Positions 15,392 through 22,654 of a stretch of DNA of 32,152 bases are shown here, one piece after another (positions within the stretch are counted from its first letter, which is position 1; each line of letters starts with the position of its first letter). The notes under the pieces were generated by a model. The model saw only the letters and a list, made by a program, of their open reading frames with translations. It did not search any database and was not told where the DNA came from. Location: contig CAYXVB010000020.1 in NCBI GenBank assembly GCA_964467785.1, forward strand, positions 1 through 32,152, in the 5' to 3' direction. The DNA comes from CAYXVB01 sp964467785 (GTDB taxonomy: Bacteria; Bdellovibrionota; UBA1018). Both the position numbers and the translations under genes were made by a program.

Positions 15392-17359
15392 TCAGTTCAA
15401 CTCGACCCTGAGGAGGTCCTGCCCCGATCCGGCTTGGCCGCTGGCCATGGTCTGGATCGACCGGACCCCTTCGGAGTTCGTGATCAGGATCGGCGTGATC
15501 GTGGATTTGGCCTGGGCTTTGACGAGATCGAGGTCGAACTCGAGGAGTTTGTCGCCCGCGCGCACGCGGTCTCCCTGCTTGACGGCCGCGGTAAAGCCCT
15601 GGCCTTTCATTTTGACGGTGTCGATGCCCACATGGATGAGAAGCTCGAGGCCGTCATCGGTGACGAGACCAATGGCATGGTGAGTGCGGAAAAGTTGCGC
15701 CACCGTGCCGTCAAACGGCGCGACGACGACGCCGGAGGTCGGCTCGATGGCCACGCCGTCTCCAACGACCTTGCCGGCAAAGGTTTCGTCCGGCACATCG
15801 GTGAGCGGCACGAGCTTGCCGGTCAATGGAGATCGCACCAGGCAGGTTCTTGCAGCGTTGGTGGATGTCGCGGGCGCGGCATTGATCAGGGCGAGAATTT
15901 CCTCTTTGATTTGATCGGATTCGACGCCGAAGATAACCTGGAGATTCCCGCCGCCCGCATCCATGATGCCCGAAGCCCCAAGCGATTTGAGGCGGCCTTT
16001 GTCGACTCGGGCGGTATCTCGGACAGTCATGCGCAGTCGCGTGATACATGCGTCGAGGTGGGCGATGTTTGCGCCCCCGCCCAAGGCGATCAGGATCCCC
16101 CGCGCGCGGTCTGCTTCCGCGGAGGGCGCGACGGCAGCAACCGGCGCCGCCGACGAGGTAGCTTCGCTTTCATCGATTTCCCGGCCCGGGGTTTTGACGT
16201 CCAGTGCGCCGATCACCCAGTAAAAGACGCCGAAGTATAGCGCGGCAATCAACGGGCCCACGACCGCGAAGAGGTAGAGGCTGTTCTTGGCGTTGAAGAA
16301 GCCCAGGGCATAATCGATGATCGAGGCCGAGAACGTGTAGCCCTGATGGATGTCGAAATAGGCCGTCAGCGCGCCCGAGGCGAACGCCGCGACCACGTGG
16401 AACACATAAAGGACCGGGGCCACGAAGATGAACGAGAACTCGATCGGCTCGGTGATCCCCGTGATGATCGAGGTCAGCGCCGCGGAGACCATCACGCCGG
16501 CCACGGCCTTGCGCCGGCTGGCGGGGGCGCGGAGGATCATCGCGAGCGTCGCGGCCGGAAGCCCGAAGAGCATGATCGGAAACTCAGCCGCCATGAATCG
16601 CCCGGCGGTCGGGTCGCCGGCGAAGTACCGTGCCGACTCGCCTCGGATGACCTTGCCCGCGGTGGTGACGAATTCGCCGAACTCGTAAAGGAAAGGCGGA
16701 TAGTAGACGTGATGCAGGCCTACCGGGATGAGCGCGCGCTTGCCGGCGGCGTAAAACGCGGGTCCGAGGCTCGAGGCCATCACGGTCGAGCCGAATTGAT
16801 TGATCTGCGCCTGGATCGGCGGCCAGACGAACGAGAGCAAAATCCCGACAAGGATGGAGGCGCCAGCCGTGACGATTGGTACGAGGCGTTTGCCTGCAAA
16901 GAATCCAAAGACCGGATGAAGCCGGGTCTGGTGAAAGCGATGATAAAGGCTCGCGCTCAGGAGGCCCACGAGGATTCCGCCGAACACGCCGGTGTTGACC
17001 GCCATCGGAAGCGCGCGCGCTTCGCCCACGACCTTGATCACGTTGACGAGCGTGAAGTAGCCCACCGCGGAGGCGAGGCCTGCCACTCCGGCTCCGCCCG
17101 TGAAACCGATCGCGACTCCGATGGCAAAAACCACGGGCAGTTGCTCAAAAATCGCCAAGCCGCCGCTGAAGCAGATCTGGCCGAGAGCATGGATGATTTT
17201 ATGGGTGACGACGCCTCCATCCGCTTCGGAAGCGTTTTGAAGGAGTCGCCCCAGGGCGACGAGGAGGCCCGCGGCCGGGAGTACCGACACGGGCATCATC
17301 AGGGAGCGCCCCACTTTTTGGAGGGTAGCGAAAACGCTGTTGCGTAAGGTTTGATTCAT
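15392..17359 (-). CDS. nagE: PTS EIICBA permease, N-acetylglucosamine (or glucose) type
   Basis: Transports and phosphorylates a hexose or amino-hexose across the inner membrane, using phosphate from HPr. The 655-residue protein carries all three PTS domains in order: EIIC (about 1-390, about eight to ten membrane segments; MPVSVLPAAGLLVALGRLL start and GITEPIEFSFIF substrate-site motif), EIIB with the phospho-Cys438 in LDACITRLRMTV, and EIIA (from about 515) with phospho-His576 in LLIHVGIDTVKMKG. By my memory of the family it is closer to E. coli NagE than to PtsG (GKRLVPIVTAG, FSWPPIQ-like region, and VKTPGRE linker), so GlcNAc is the better guess, but no nagA/nagB is nearby to confirm this. 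It is the first gene of the six-gene run and has 141 bp of non-coding DNA in front. Confidence 0.93.
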   Translation of the reverse strand: MNQTLRNSVFATLQKVGRSLMMPVSVLPAAGLLVALGRLLQNASEADGGVVTHKIIHALGQICFSGGLAIFEQLPVVFAIGVAIGFTGGAGVAGLASAVGYFTLVNVIKVVGEARALPMAVNTGVFGGILVGLLSASLYHRFHQTRLHPVFGFFAGKRLVPIVTAGASILVGILLSFVWPPIQAQINQFGSTVMASSLGPAFYAAGKRALIPVGLHHVYYPPFLYEFGEFVTTAGKVIRGESARYFAGDPTAGRFMAAEFPIMLFGLPAATLAMILRAPASRRKAVAGVMVSAALTSIITGITEPIEFSFIFVAPVLYVFHVVAAFASGALTAYFDIHQGYTFSASIIDYALGFFNAKNSLYLFAVVGPLIAALYFGVFYWVIGALDVKTPGREIDESEATSSAAPVAAVAPSAEADRARGILIALGGGANIAHLDACITRLRMTVRDTARVDKGRLKSLGASGIMDAGGGNLQVIFGVESDQIKEEILALINAAPATSTNAARTCLVRSPLTGKLVPLTDVPDETFAGKVVGDGVAIEPTSGVVVAPFDGTVAQLFRTHHAIGLVTDDGLELLIHVGIDTVKMKGQGFTAAVKQGDRVRAGDKLLEFDLDLVKAQAKSTITPILITNSEGVRSIQTMASGQAGSGQDLLRVELN

Positions 17360-17500
17360 GATTGACGCACCTCGAGGATTTCAGTGGAGCGGTCAAAGCA
17401 TTAGCATCGGAGTGTTGGGTTGCGCAAAGGTTAGCTGTTCATTTGGTGCGTCGCATTCAAAGAGATGCGTAAATCGCCAGTCTCGTTGCCGTGCTCAACT

Positions 17501-18067
17501 TTAATGGCTGAGGATTCGGGCTTTTTCGCGCTGGAATTCTTCTTCCGTCAGAGTCCCTTTTTCGCGCAGCGCCTGGAGTCGCTCCAGTTCGTCGACCCTC
17601 GATTTTGGCTTCGCAGTATCGCCGCCGGACGAGGTGAGATTGGCTGCGCGGAAGATCGCGCGGATCTGCTCCAGCCACGCGTCGGCTAGCGGCTTTTCGG
17701 ACCGGCCATAAACTACGACCGTCTCGGCGACGAGATCGTGCAGAGCCTGGTGCTTTTCGGTGAAGAACGCGAAGAAATGACCGAGGAACATCAAGCTCGA
17801 GGAGACAAGCTTCATCCCAAAGCGTATCAAGGCGGCCTGGAAGGTGATGCGTCGCCCTGAAAGATCGGACACCTGCACGCCCATGGCATGCTTGCCGAGG
17901 GTTGCCCGGGCTTCGGAGCTTTCAAAGATTGGCGCGTAGAGCGCCATGAGAAGCAGGGGCCCGACGATGGGTAGTGCTTGATTGATGACCAAGCTCGCAA
18001 AGCCGATGATCAGAAAGTCGATGAGCATGGCGCCGATACGGCGCGAGATCGAAGCGTAGTTTGTCAT
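17501..18067 (-). CDS. RDD-family membrane protein with SHOCT tail
   Basis: A 188-residue inner-membrane protein of unknown function. The N-terminal two thirds form an RDD domain: RRIGAMLIDFLIIGFASLVI gives the first Arg and Asp with a membrane helix, further helices lie near 33-47 and 82-112, and TLGKHAMGVQVSDLSGRRIT is the typical loop. The C-terminus (about 155-188, RVDELERLQALREKGTLTEEEF and beyond) is a SHOCT motif, a short oligomerisation helix. This pairing is common in bacterial stress- or envelope-related genes. It is the last gene of a leftward trio with the HAAS protein and PadR (19-bp gap), so PadR probably controls it. Confidence 0.85.
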   Translation of the reverse strand: MTNYASISRRIGAMLIDFLIIGFASLVINQALPIVGPLLLMALYAPIFESSEARATLGKHAMGVQVSDLSGRRITFQAALIRFGMKLVSSSLMFLGHFFAFFTEKHQALHDLVAETVVVYGRSEKPLADAWLEQIRAIFRAANLTSSGGDTAKPKSRVDELERLQALREKGTLTEEEFQREKARILSH

Positions 18068-18086
18068 GGTTCGTTATTCCCTTTTC

Positions 18087-18653
18087 TTATTCCTTGTCCC
18101 AGTCCATGGCCTTGCGATCGGGCGAAGGCGAGGCTGACGGCGTTTTACTGAAAACTTTGACCTTCATTCCGGGTTTGCCGGCATCGGTCACTTCCACCTG
18201 TACGTCGTGTTGGGCGTTGTCGACGACCTTGCCTCCCACGGAGACGGTCTCGTTTTTTCCGTCGATGCTGACGAGACCGCCGAGCACGGTGACCTTCTCG
18301 TTCTTGCCGTCGATCGAAAGAACCGGGGAGAAGCGGAACAGCAGCAGTCCGAAAAAAAGAAAGATCATCGCCAACGTGCCGAGAAATCCGATGACCATCC
18401 ATTTGACGACCGGGCTGATCGGCGGCTTGACGGTCTGTTGGCCACGCTCCAGGAGGTAGCGATTGGCGACGCTTTCGGCGGGGCCGAGCGCTTCGAGCAC
18501 GCTGTCGATCGGTTTTTGGGGATCCCGGTCGAGCGCGTCGAGCACATGGCTCTTGATCTCGGTGACGATATCGGCGCGGTCGCTCACGGGGAGTTGTTTG
18601 AGAGCGCGTTCGAGCGCGGAGAGATAGCTTTCGAGTTTAGGGTCGGTTGCCAT
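18087..18653 (-). CDS. HAAS-domain membrane protein
   Basis: A 188-residue membrane protein. The N-terminal 75 residues (LESYLSALERALKQLPVSDR, then IVTEIKSHVLDALDRD) match the HAAS/DUF1700-type helical domain that accompanies PadR regulators across bacteria and is thought to act as a membrane-linked signalling partner. One strong membrane helix follows (VVKWMVIGFLGTLAMIFLFF, about 80-103). The exported C-terminal part has a beta-rich sequence with the near repeat VLGGLVSIDGKNE / SIDGKNETVSVGGK, resembling DUF4097-like adhesin strands. The gene starts 5 bp after padR ends. The family context (PadR represses its own operon until a signal is met) suggests regulation, but the signal is unknown. 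Confidence 0.83.
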   Translation of the reverse strand: MATDPKLESYLSALERALKQLPVSDRADIVTEIKSHVLDALDRDPQKPIDSVLEALGPAESVANRYLLERGQQTVKPPISPVVKWMVIGFLGTLAMIFLFFGLLLFRFSPVLSIDGKNEKVTVLGGLVSIDGKNETVSVGGKVVDNAQHDVQVEVTDAGKPGMKVKVFSKTPSASPSPDRKAMDWDKE

Positions 18654-18658
18654 GGCGT

Positions 18659-19012
18659 TCAGTTCCTTCCGGAGGATAGCGAGTCGAAGATTTCGACCAT
18701 CGAGTCGAACTCGCGTTTCATGAGCTCGAGGGTCTGGGTCCCGTTTTTAGTCAGCGAATAGAACTTGCGCGGATGTCCTTTGACGTTCTCGGTGTCCCAT
18801 GTGGCGCCCAGCGCCCCGTCGGCGGTCATTCGGTTCAGCAGGGGGTAGAGCGTCCCTTCTTTTACCGGGATGCCCGAAGCCGAGAGTTTCTCGATCAGGT
18901 CAAAACCATAGATCCGCTCATGCTTCCGGATGAGAAGGAGGATGCAGAGCTCGAGGTAGCCTTTGCGGATCTGGGTTTTCCAATTTTCGGTGTCAAATTG
19001 TGGTTGGGGCAT
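18659..19012 (-). CDS. PadR family transcriptional regulator
   Basis: A 117-residue winged-helix repressor. The pattern is diagnostic: RKGYLELCILLLIRKHERIY (helix one and two), GFDLIEKLSASGIPVKEGTL (recognition helix region, YPLLNRMTADG following), and the wing KGHPRKFYSLTKNGTQTLEL. PadR-family proteins normally repress their own operon. The ATG has AAGG seven bases before it. It is the first gene of the padR/HAAS/RDD operon and an imperfect palindrome lies 12 bp upstream of its start, a plausible autoregulatory operator. Its length and motifs are complete. The ligand or signal cannot be told from the sequence. Confidence 0.93.
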   Translation of the reverse strand: MPQPQFDTENWKTQIRKGYLELCILLLIRKHERIYGFDLIEKLSASGIPVKEGTLYPLLNRMTADGALGATWDTENVKGHPRKFYSLTKNGTQTLELMKREFDSMVEIFDSLSSGRN

Positions 19013-19023
19013 CGCTTGGCCTT

Positions 19024-19044
19024 ATACCTAGCATTGCAAAGTAT
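19024..19044. promoter_or_regulatory. Candidate PadR operator palindrome
   Basis: A 21-bp sequence with 8 of 10 paired positions symmetric around a central base. Its outer arms are ATAC and GTAT, and its centre is GCA-N-TGC. It lies 12-32 bp upstream of the padR start, where a promoter -10 region would sit, which is the expected place for a PadR autoregulatory site. Found by eye; symmetry could arise by chance. Confidence 0.4.
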
Positions 19045-19060
19045 GTTGCGCAAGCTGAAC

Positions 19061-19094
19061 TTGTAGGGTGGCGGCCCTACAATTGCGGCCTATT
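19061..19094 (+). repeat. Left inverted repeat of the XRE element
   Basis: Starts TTGTAGGGTGGCGGCCCTAC and continues with AATTGCGGCCTATT. The first 20 bp fold as a hairpin: TGTAGGG pairs with CCCTACA. The stop codon of the XRE gene (19090-19092) lies inside it. Confidence 0.85.
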
Positions 19095-19578
19095 CTTTTG
19101 ATCCGTGGGACAAGTCCCCCTTGGGGGAGGGTGTTTTAAGTGCCTCCAGTATCTCTCTCAGAGTTTCCGTTTTGGGGCGATGGATCCCTCTTTCGATATC
19201 GCTCAGATGACTTCTTTGGATTCGGATCTTGCGCGCTAGCTCTTGCTGGCTGAGTCCGGCGTTTAGTCGTCGCTTTCGAATTTCAGACCCCAGGATTTTA
19301 GAGTCCCCTTGCTGAAAAGGTCTGATGCCTTCCGCTGCGCGACTGCTCCGGATCACTCCGCAAGCGACATGATCCAGGCGTGCCGATGGCTGAGATCCTT
19401 GTTCAAGATTGGCTAACCAAGGGTGAATTAATTGATAGAATTCGCGCAGAAATGAACGCCGGAGGCGTTTTCCGTCCCGAGACACCAGTCGGACTTCGAT
19501 GCCGAAGCCTGGTCCATCGATATCAAGAGTGCTCATCCCATAACTTCGATCAACGAATGAACTGTGGCGAGGTGACAT
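19090..19578 (-). CDS. XRE-type HTH protein inside the inverted-repeat element
   Basis: A 162-residue open frame (or about 148 residues from the second Met). The C-terminal 65 residues are a clear XRE/Cro-type HTH: EIRKRRLNAGLSQQELARKI then RIQRSHLSDIERGIHRPKTE. The N-terminal 90 residues (LDIDGPGFGIEVRLVSRDGK; REFYQLIHPWLANLEQGSQP) match no family I recognise. There is no convincing ribosome site, its stop codon is within the left inverted repeat, and its codon and amino-acid use (more Ser, Gln, Ile) differs from its neighbours. It may be a cargo regulator or a fused remnant of an element-encoded protein. I think the HTH is genuine but the exact start and function are open. Confidence 0.6.
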   Translation of the reverse strand: MSPRHSSFVDRSYGMSTLDIDGPGFGIEVRLVSRDGKRLRRSFLREFYQLIHPWLANLEQGSQPSARLDHVACGVIRSSRAAEGIRPFQQGDSKILGSEIRKRRLNAGLSQQELARKIRIQRSHLSDIERGIHRPKTETLREILEALKTPSPKGDLSHGSKE

Positions 19579-19613
19579 GCGTGGCAGAACCCAGCAGGGA
19601 ATGAGCCAATCGG

Positions 19614-19647
19614 AATAGGCCGCAATTGTCGGGTGGCCACCCTACAA
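19614..19647 (-). repeat. Right inverted repeat of the XRE element
   Basis: Inverted copy of the left repeat with three differences. It begins AATAGGCCGCAATTG and ends with ACCCTACAA. The central GGGTGGCCACCC is a perfect 12-bp palindrome, so the hairpin is retained although the base sequence has drifted. Confidence 0.85.
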
Positions 19648-19671
19648 ATAGGGCTTGATCGCTTGTGGCAA

Positions 19672-20529
19672 CTATTCGCGCCGGAGCGCGCGCGCGACGA
19701 AGTGCCAGGCCGCCACGGCCGCGAGTTTCGCGGTGCGGTGGTCGGGGTCGTGCTCGGGATTGAGCTCGAAAATGCCGAGCGAGCAGACTTTGGGGAGCTC
19801 GCCCGCGGCTTCAACCATTTCAAGGATGTCCGTCGAGCTAAACCCTTCGACCTGGGGGGCGGAGACGCCGGGCGCGAACGCCATGGCGGCGGCGTCCATG
19901 TCCAGGCTGATGACCACTTTGTCGCAACGGGAGGCGAGCTTTTTGAGCGTGGTGCGGAAGGTGGCGACCGCCTTGTCGTGGCGAAGGTCTTCGAACGGGA
20001 CCACACGGATACCGTGATGATCGACGAAGTCCCAGAGCTCTGGTCCGTTGCAGTGGGACTGGATGCCAAACTCGACAAATAGCTTGGGATCGAGGATGCC
20101 GGATTCCACGGCGAGGTAGAACGGCGAGCCGCTCGTGATCACCGGCAAGGGTTTGCGCACGTCGAGGTGGGCGTCAATGTTGATGCAGCCGATCCGCTGT
20201 TTAGGATAGGCTTGGGCGATCCCGAGCAGGTGTGAGTAGCCATGGTCGTGCCCTCCGCCGACCACGACGGAAAGCGGGCTGGCCCGATGAGCGTTTTGGA
20301 TCGTGTCGGCGGCGGCTTGATGGTTTTTCTGGATGTCGGAAACGAGGGGAGCGACGTTGCCGCCGTCATGCATCAGCGTGCCGACTGGGTCGCGGCCTTT
20401 GAGGCGGGCGAACTCCCGTCGAAAAGCGGCCGGCGCGTTGGCGGCGCCGATTCGGCCACCTACGTTTTCGACCCCTTGGTGATCGGGAATGCCGATCAGG
20501 CTCCATTTGCTTCGCTGAGACATTTCCAC
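19672..20529 (-). CDS. Arginase/formimidoylglutamase-family hydrolase
   Basis: A manganese-dependent ureohydrolase of 285 residues. The metal ligands are all visible: His in VVGGGHDHGYSH, Asp-x-His-x-Asp in INIDAHLDVR, and Asp-x-Asp in ISLDMDAAAM. The following FAPGVSAPQVEGFSSTDILE is nearer to formimidoylglutamase (HutG-type) than to classical arginase, which has a different spacing. The C-terminal SLGIFELNPEHDPDHRTAKL is also family-typical. No hut, arg or agmatine genes lie nearby, so the substrate (formiminoglutamate, arginine, agmatine or another guanidino compound) cannot be assigned. It is divergent from the GYF gene with 31 bp between starts, and its 3' end lies 25 bp from the right inverted repeat of the XRE element. 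Confidence 0.9.
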   Translation of the reverse strand: MEMSQRSKWSLIGIPDHQGVENVGGRIGAANAPAAFRREFARLKGRDPVGTLMHDGGNVAPLVSDIQKNHQAAADTIQNAHRASPLSVVVGGGHDHGYSHLLGIAQAYPKQRIGCINIDAHLDVRKPLPVITSGSPFYLAVESGILDPKLFVEFGIQSHCNGPELWDFVDHHGIRVVPFEDLRHDKAVATFRTTLKKLASRCDKVVISLDMDAAAMAFAPGVSAPQVEGFSSTDILEMVEAAGELPKVCSLGIFELNPEHDPDHRTAKLAAVAAWHFVARALRRE

Positions 20530-20560
20530 TACACTTAGCCCTACTTGGAAAATTTGTAAA

Positions 20561-22243
20561 ATGGATGGATTCGAAGAAAAAAAGTGGTTCGTCTATCTGG
20601 GTGACCATCATGAGGGGCCGTTCTCCCTCGCGGACATCCGCGGAATGTTGTCTTCGGGGCAGAGCAGCCAGACTTCTTATGTCTGGGCGGAAGGGATGCC
20701 TGACTGGAAAGTCATGACCGAAGTCACCGCCTTTCAGGGAATTTTGTCCGCCCCGGTGACCGAGGCTCAGGTGGAAGCGCCGGAGAGTTCCACGGCCATG
20801 ATCCCGGAGGAGCCGAGTCTCCCCACGGGGCCACGCACCCTGGCGGCGTTTCCGAGTGCCACGGCGCCTGCATCCTCCACGACGGTAGAGCAGCCGGTCA
20901 CGCTGGAGGCAAAGGCTGACGCGGTCCAGGAAAAAGAGATCACCACCGATGTCCATCCGCAGATCCAGCTTCAGCTTCAGCGATCGCCGACCATGGTATC
21001 CGCGGTCTCCAGTGCCGCGTCCGACCAGCTCAAGGGCGTAGAAGGCCTTGATTTCAACGTCGCGAGCGGCGCTCAAGACGAGAAGCTGCCTCATAAAAAA
21101 CGGGGTGGCATCCTCAAGTATGTTTTGCTTCTGTTCGCAATGATCGGTGGCGTGGTGGCTTACTACCAGGCCCAGGATTCAGACAGTCCGATGGCCAAGC
21201 AGTTCATGGACCAAGTCAATCCGATACTCCTCCAAGCGACTGAGGTCGTCCCAGCGCTCGGCACTTGGATTTCGCCCATCCCGGCGCTCGAGGATGTCTC
21301 GGTTGAGGAATATAAGGAACTGCGCGCGGCCGCGATGGCCGGCCTGGAGAACGGTGCGCCCAAGATCGCGGTGGCGCACTCGACCGCGGATCCGACTTCG
21401 CCGGCTTTCTATGTCGCCTCCAATCTTCCCGAAGGCGCAGTGATCGACCTCTTCATCGAAGGCACGCCGGAGTCGCTGCTCAATCAGCTCTCGTTCTCCA
21501 CCCGGACCCAGGTGGTGATTTCCAAGAAGTTCGGCAAATCCGTTGCGGTCAAGTATCCGGACGGCAAGTCCATACCGCGCGGCAAGTATACGATTTACGC
21601 CGTGGAAGGTGAGACCCAGCCGGCCGCAGTGGCCGCGATCCTCTCAAAGCTCCAACCCGCGACGGCCAAGGTCGCGCCGAGCGTGACCAAGGGCTTCAAG
21701 CTCCTCGCCACGCGGGAATACTTCCTGGGCGGCAACAAGGACGCGAACTATCTGGCGCGGCTCAAGGAGTATCACGACAAGATTCGTGAGAAGGCCCAGC
21801 TCGAGCTCGCCGAGCTCAAGCAGTTCGCGGTGACGCTCGAGTCGAATTTCCACAGCACCCAGACCAATTACGCCTCGATTTCGAAGCAAAAGAACCCGGC
21901 GCTCCGCAAAAAGCAGTGGATCGGATTCCACACGCAATGGAAGTCGTTTGCCGAGCAGTTCGTCCTGTTCTTCGCCAACAAGCCCGCTTCGACCCTGGCC
22001 ACGGACTTCTTTTACGGCACTGTCTATCAGGCGGTCGACCAGGTTTTCCACGCGATCCAGGACGTTCATTCTGTGCAGAATAACTTCATACTCGGCCAGG
22101 GCGATAAGAACACGATCGACATCCAGCTGGGGCAGTCGATCGCGGTGGCCGGGGGCTCCCTCGCGGCGCTCAAGGCCAAGATCGAGCAGATCGAAAAGAT
22201 GCAGCCGGGCCCGGGCGGCTTGCCACGGAAGGACGGACTATGA
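20561..22243 (+). CDS. GYF-domain membrane protein, first gene of a PilZ/HD-GYP cluster
   Basis: A 560-residue protein. The N-terminus is a GYF_2 (DUF4339-type) domain: KKWFVYLGDHHEGPFSLADI, then LSSGQSSQTSYVWAEGMPDW, a fold that binds proline-rich partners. A Pro/Thr/Ala-rich linker of about 115 residues follows, then one membrane helix (ILKYVLLLFAMIGGVVAYYQ, about 183-202). The remaining 350 residues are outside the membrane: a beta-sandwich-like segment (VISKKFGKSVAVKYPDGKSI; PRGKYTIYAVEG) and a long helical region rich in Lys/Glu (RLKEYHDKIREKAQLELAEL). Its stop overlaps the start of the following PilZ gene (ATGA), indicating coupling. I cannot name its function; a membrane relay between cytoplasmic partners and the periplasm is an inference from the layout. 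Confidence 0.8.
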   Translation: MDGFEEKKWFVYLGDHHEGPFSLADIRGMLSSGQSSQTSYVWAEGMPDWKVMTEVTAFQGILSAPVTEAQVEAPESSTAMIPEEPSLPTGPRTLAAFPSATAPASSTTVEQPVTLEAKADAVQEKEITTDVHPQIQLQLQRSPTMVSAVSSAASDQLKGVEGLDFNVASGAQDEKLPHKKRGGILKYVLLLFAMIGGVVAYYQAQDSDSPMAKQFMDQVNPILLQATEVVPALGTWISPIPALEDVSVEEYKELRAAAMAGLENGAPKIAVAHSTADPTSPAFYVASNLPEGAVIDLFIEGTPESLLNQLSFSTRTQVVISKKFGKSVAVKYPDGKSIPRGKYTIYAVEGETQPAAVAAILSKLQPATAKVAPSVTKGFKLLATREYFLGGNKDANYLARLKEYHDKIREKAQLELAELKQFAVTLESNFHSTQTNYASISKQKNPALRKKQWIGFHTQWKSFAEQFVLFFANKPASTLATDFFYGTVYQAVDQVFHAIQDVHSVQNNFILGQGDKNTIDIQLGQSIAVAGGSLAALKAKIEQIEKMQPGPGGLPRKDGL

Positions 22244-22632
22244 AGAACACGGGCGCTGAGCGTCGAAAAACCCGCCGTCGCGGGATCTTGAGCTCCTTCG
22301 CGGTTTCGGTCGTGATTCCGCGCAAGGGCCCCCATCGTCTCGAGTTCCTTGACGCCAGCGATGCCGGACTCGGTTTCGTGGCCGATATCGAGGACGAGGT
22401 TCAGAACGACTACGCGATCGAAACAGGCGATGAAATGGAGATCGAGCTCTATCTCAACCAGAGCCTGCACCTCACTCTCGGCGGGCGCGTGGCCCGCGTC
22501 GAAACCAAAGACGGCTTTCGTCGGATCGGCTTCGAGATCTTGGACACCCGCGCCCCAGGCTATCGCGCATACCTGTCTTTTCTCGGAATGATCGACGCGC
22601 TCGTGGACACGCCCGAGGCGTCTACCGGGTGA
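22240..22632 (+). CDS. PilZ-domain protein (canonical c-di-GMP-binding motifs)
   Basis: A 130-residue single-domain PilZ protein, a receptor for the second messenger cyclic di-GMP. Near the N-terminus is the RxxxR motif (ERRKTRRR), and about 25 residues on is DASDAGLGF, matching [D/N]xSxxG. A six-stranded barrel follows (EMEIELYLNQSLHLTLGGRV; FRRIGFEIL). With both motifs complete it probably binds c-di-GMP. It overlaps the GYF-protein stop by four bases and is 22 bp before the HD-GYP gene, so it is probably made with them and could transmit c-di-GMP levels to that group. Confidence 0.85.
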   Translation: MKNTGAERRKTRRRGILSSFAVSVVIPRKGPHRLEFLDASDAGLGFVADIEDEVQNDYAIETGDEMEIELYLNQSLHLTLGGRVARVETKDGFRRIGFEILDTRAPGYRAYLSFLGMIDALVDTPEASTG

Positions 22633-22654
22633 GCGATCCGGCCGGCGGTAGGCC

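Larger units (their letters stand above)
19061..19647. mobile_element. 587-bp inverted-repeat element around an XRE gene
   Basis: The two 34-bp ends are inverted copies (31 of 34 positions identical), and the space between is nearly filled by one HTH gene. I see no transposase. The outer part of each end is a palindrome, like REP sequences beside RAYT (REP-associated tyrosine transposase) genes. The segment GDSKILGSE in the internal protein resembles the region after the catalytic core in RAYTs, so an internally deleted RAYT element is one reading; a non-mobile gene flanked by two REP copies is the other. No target-site duplication is obvious. Confidence 0.45.

Noticed and set aside
19090..19578. 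XRE gene as an antitoxin with a neighbouring toxin
   Set aside because: No small toxin-like gene lies beside it on either strand; the adjacent genes are PadR and an arginase-family enzyme.
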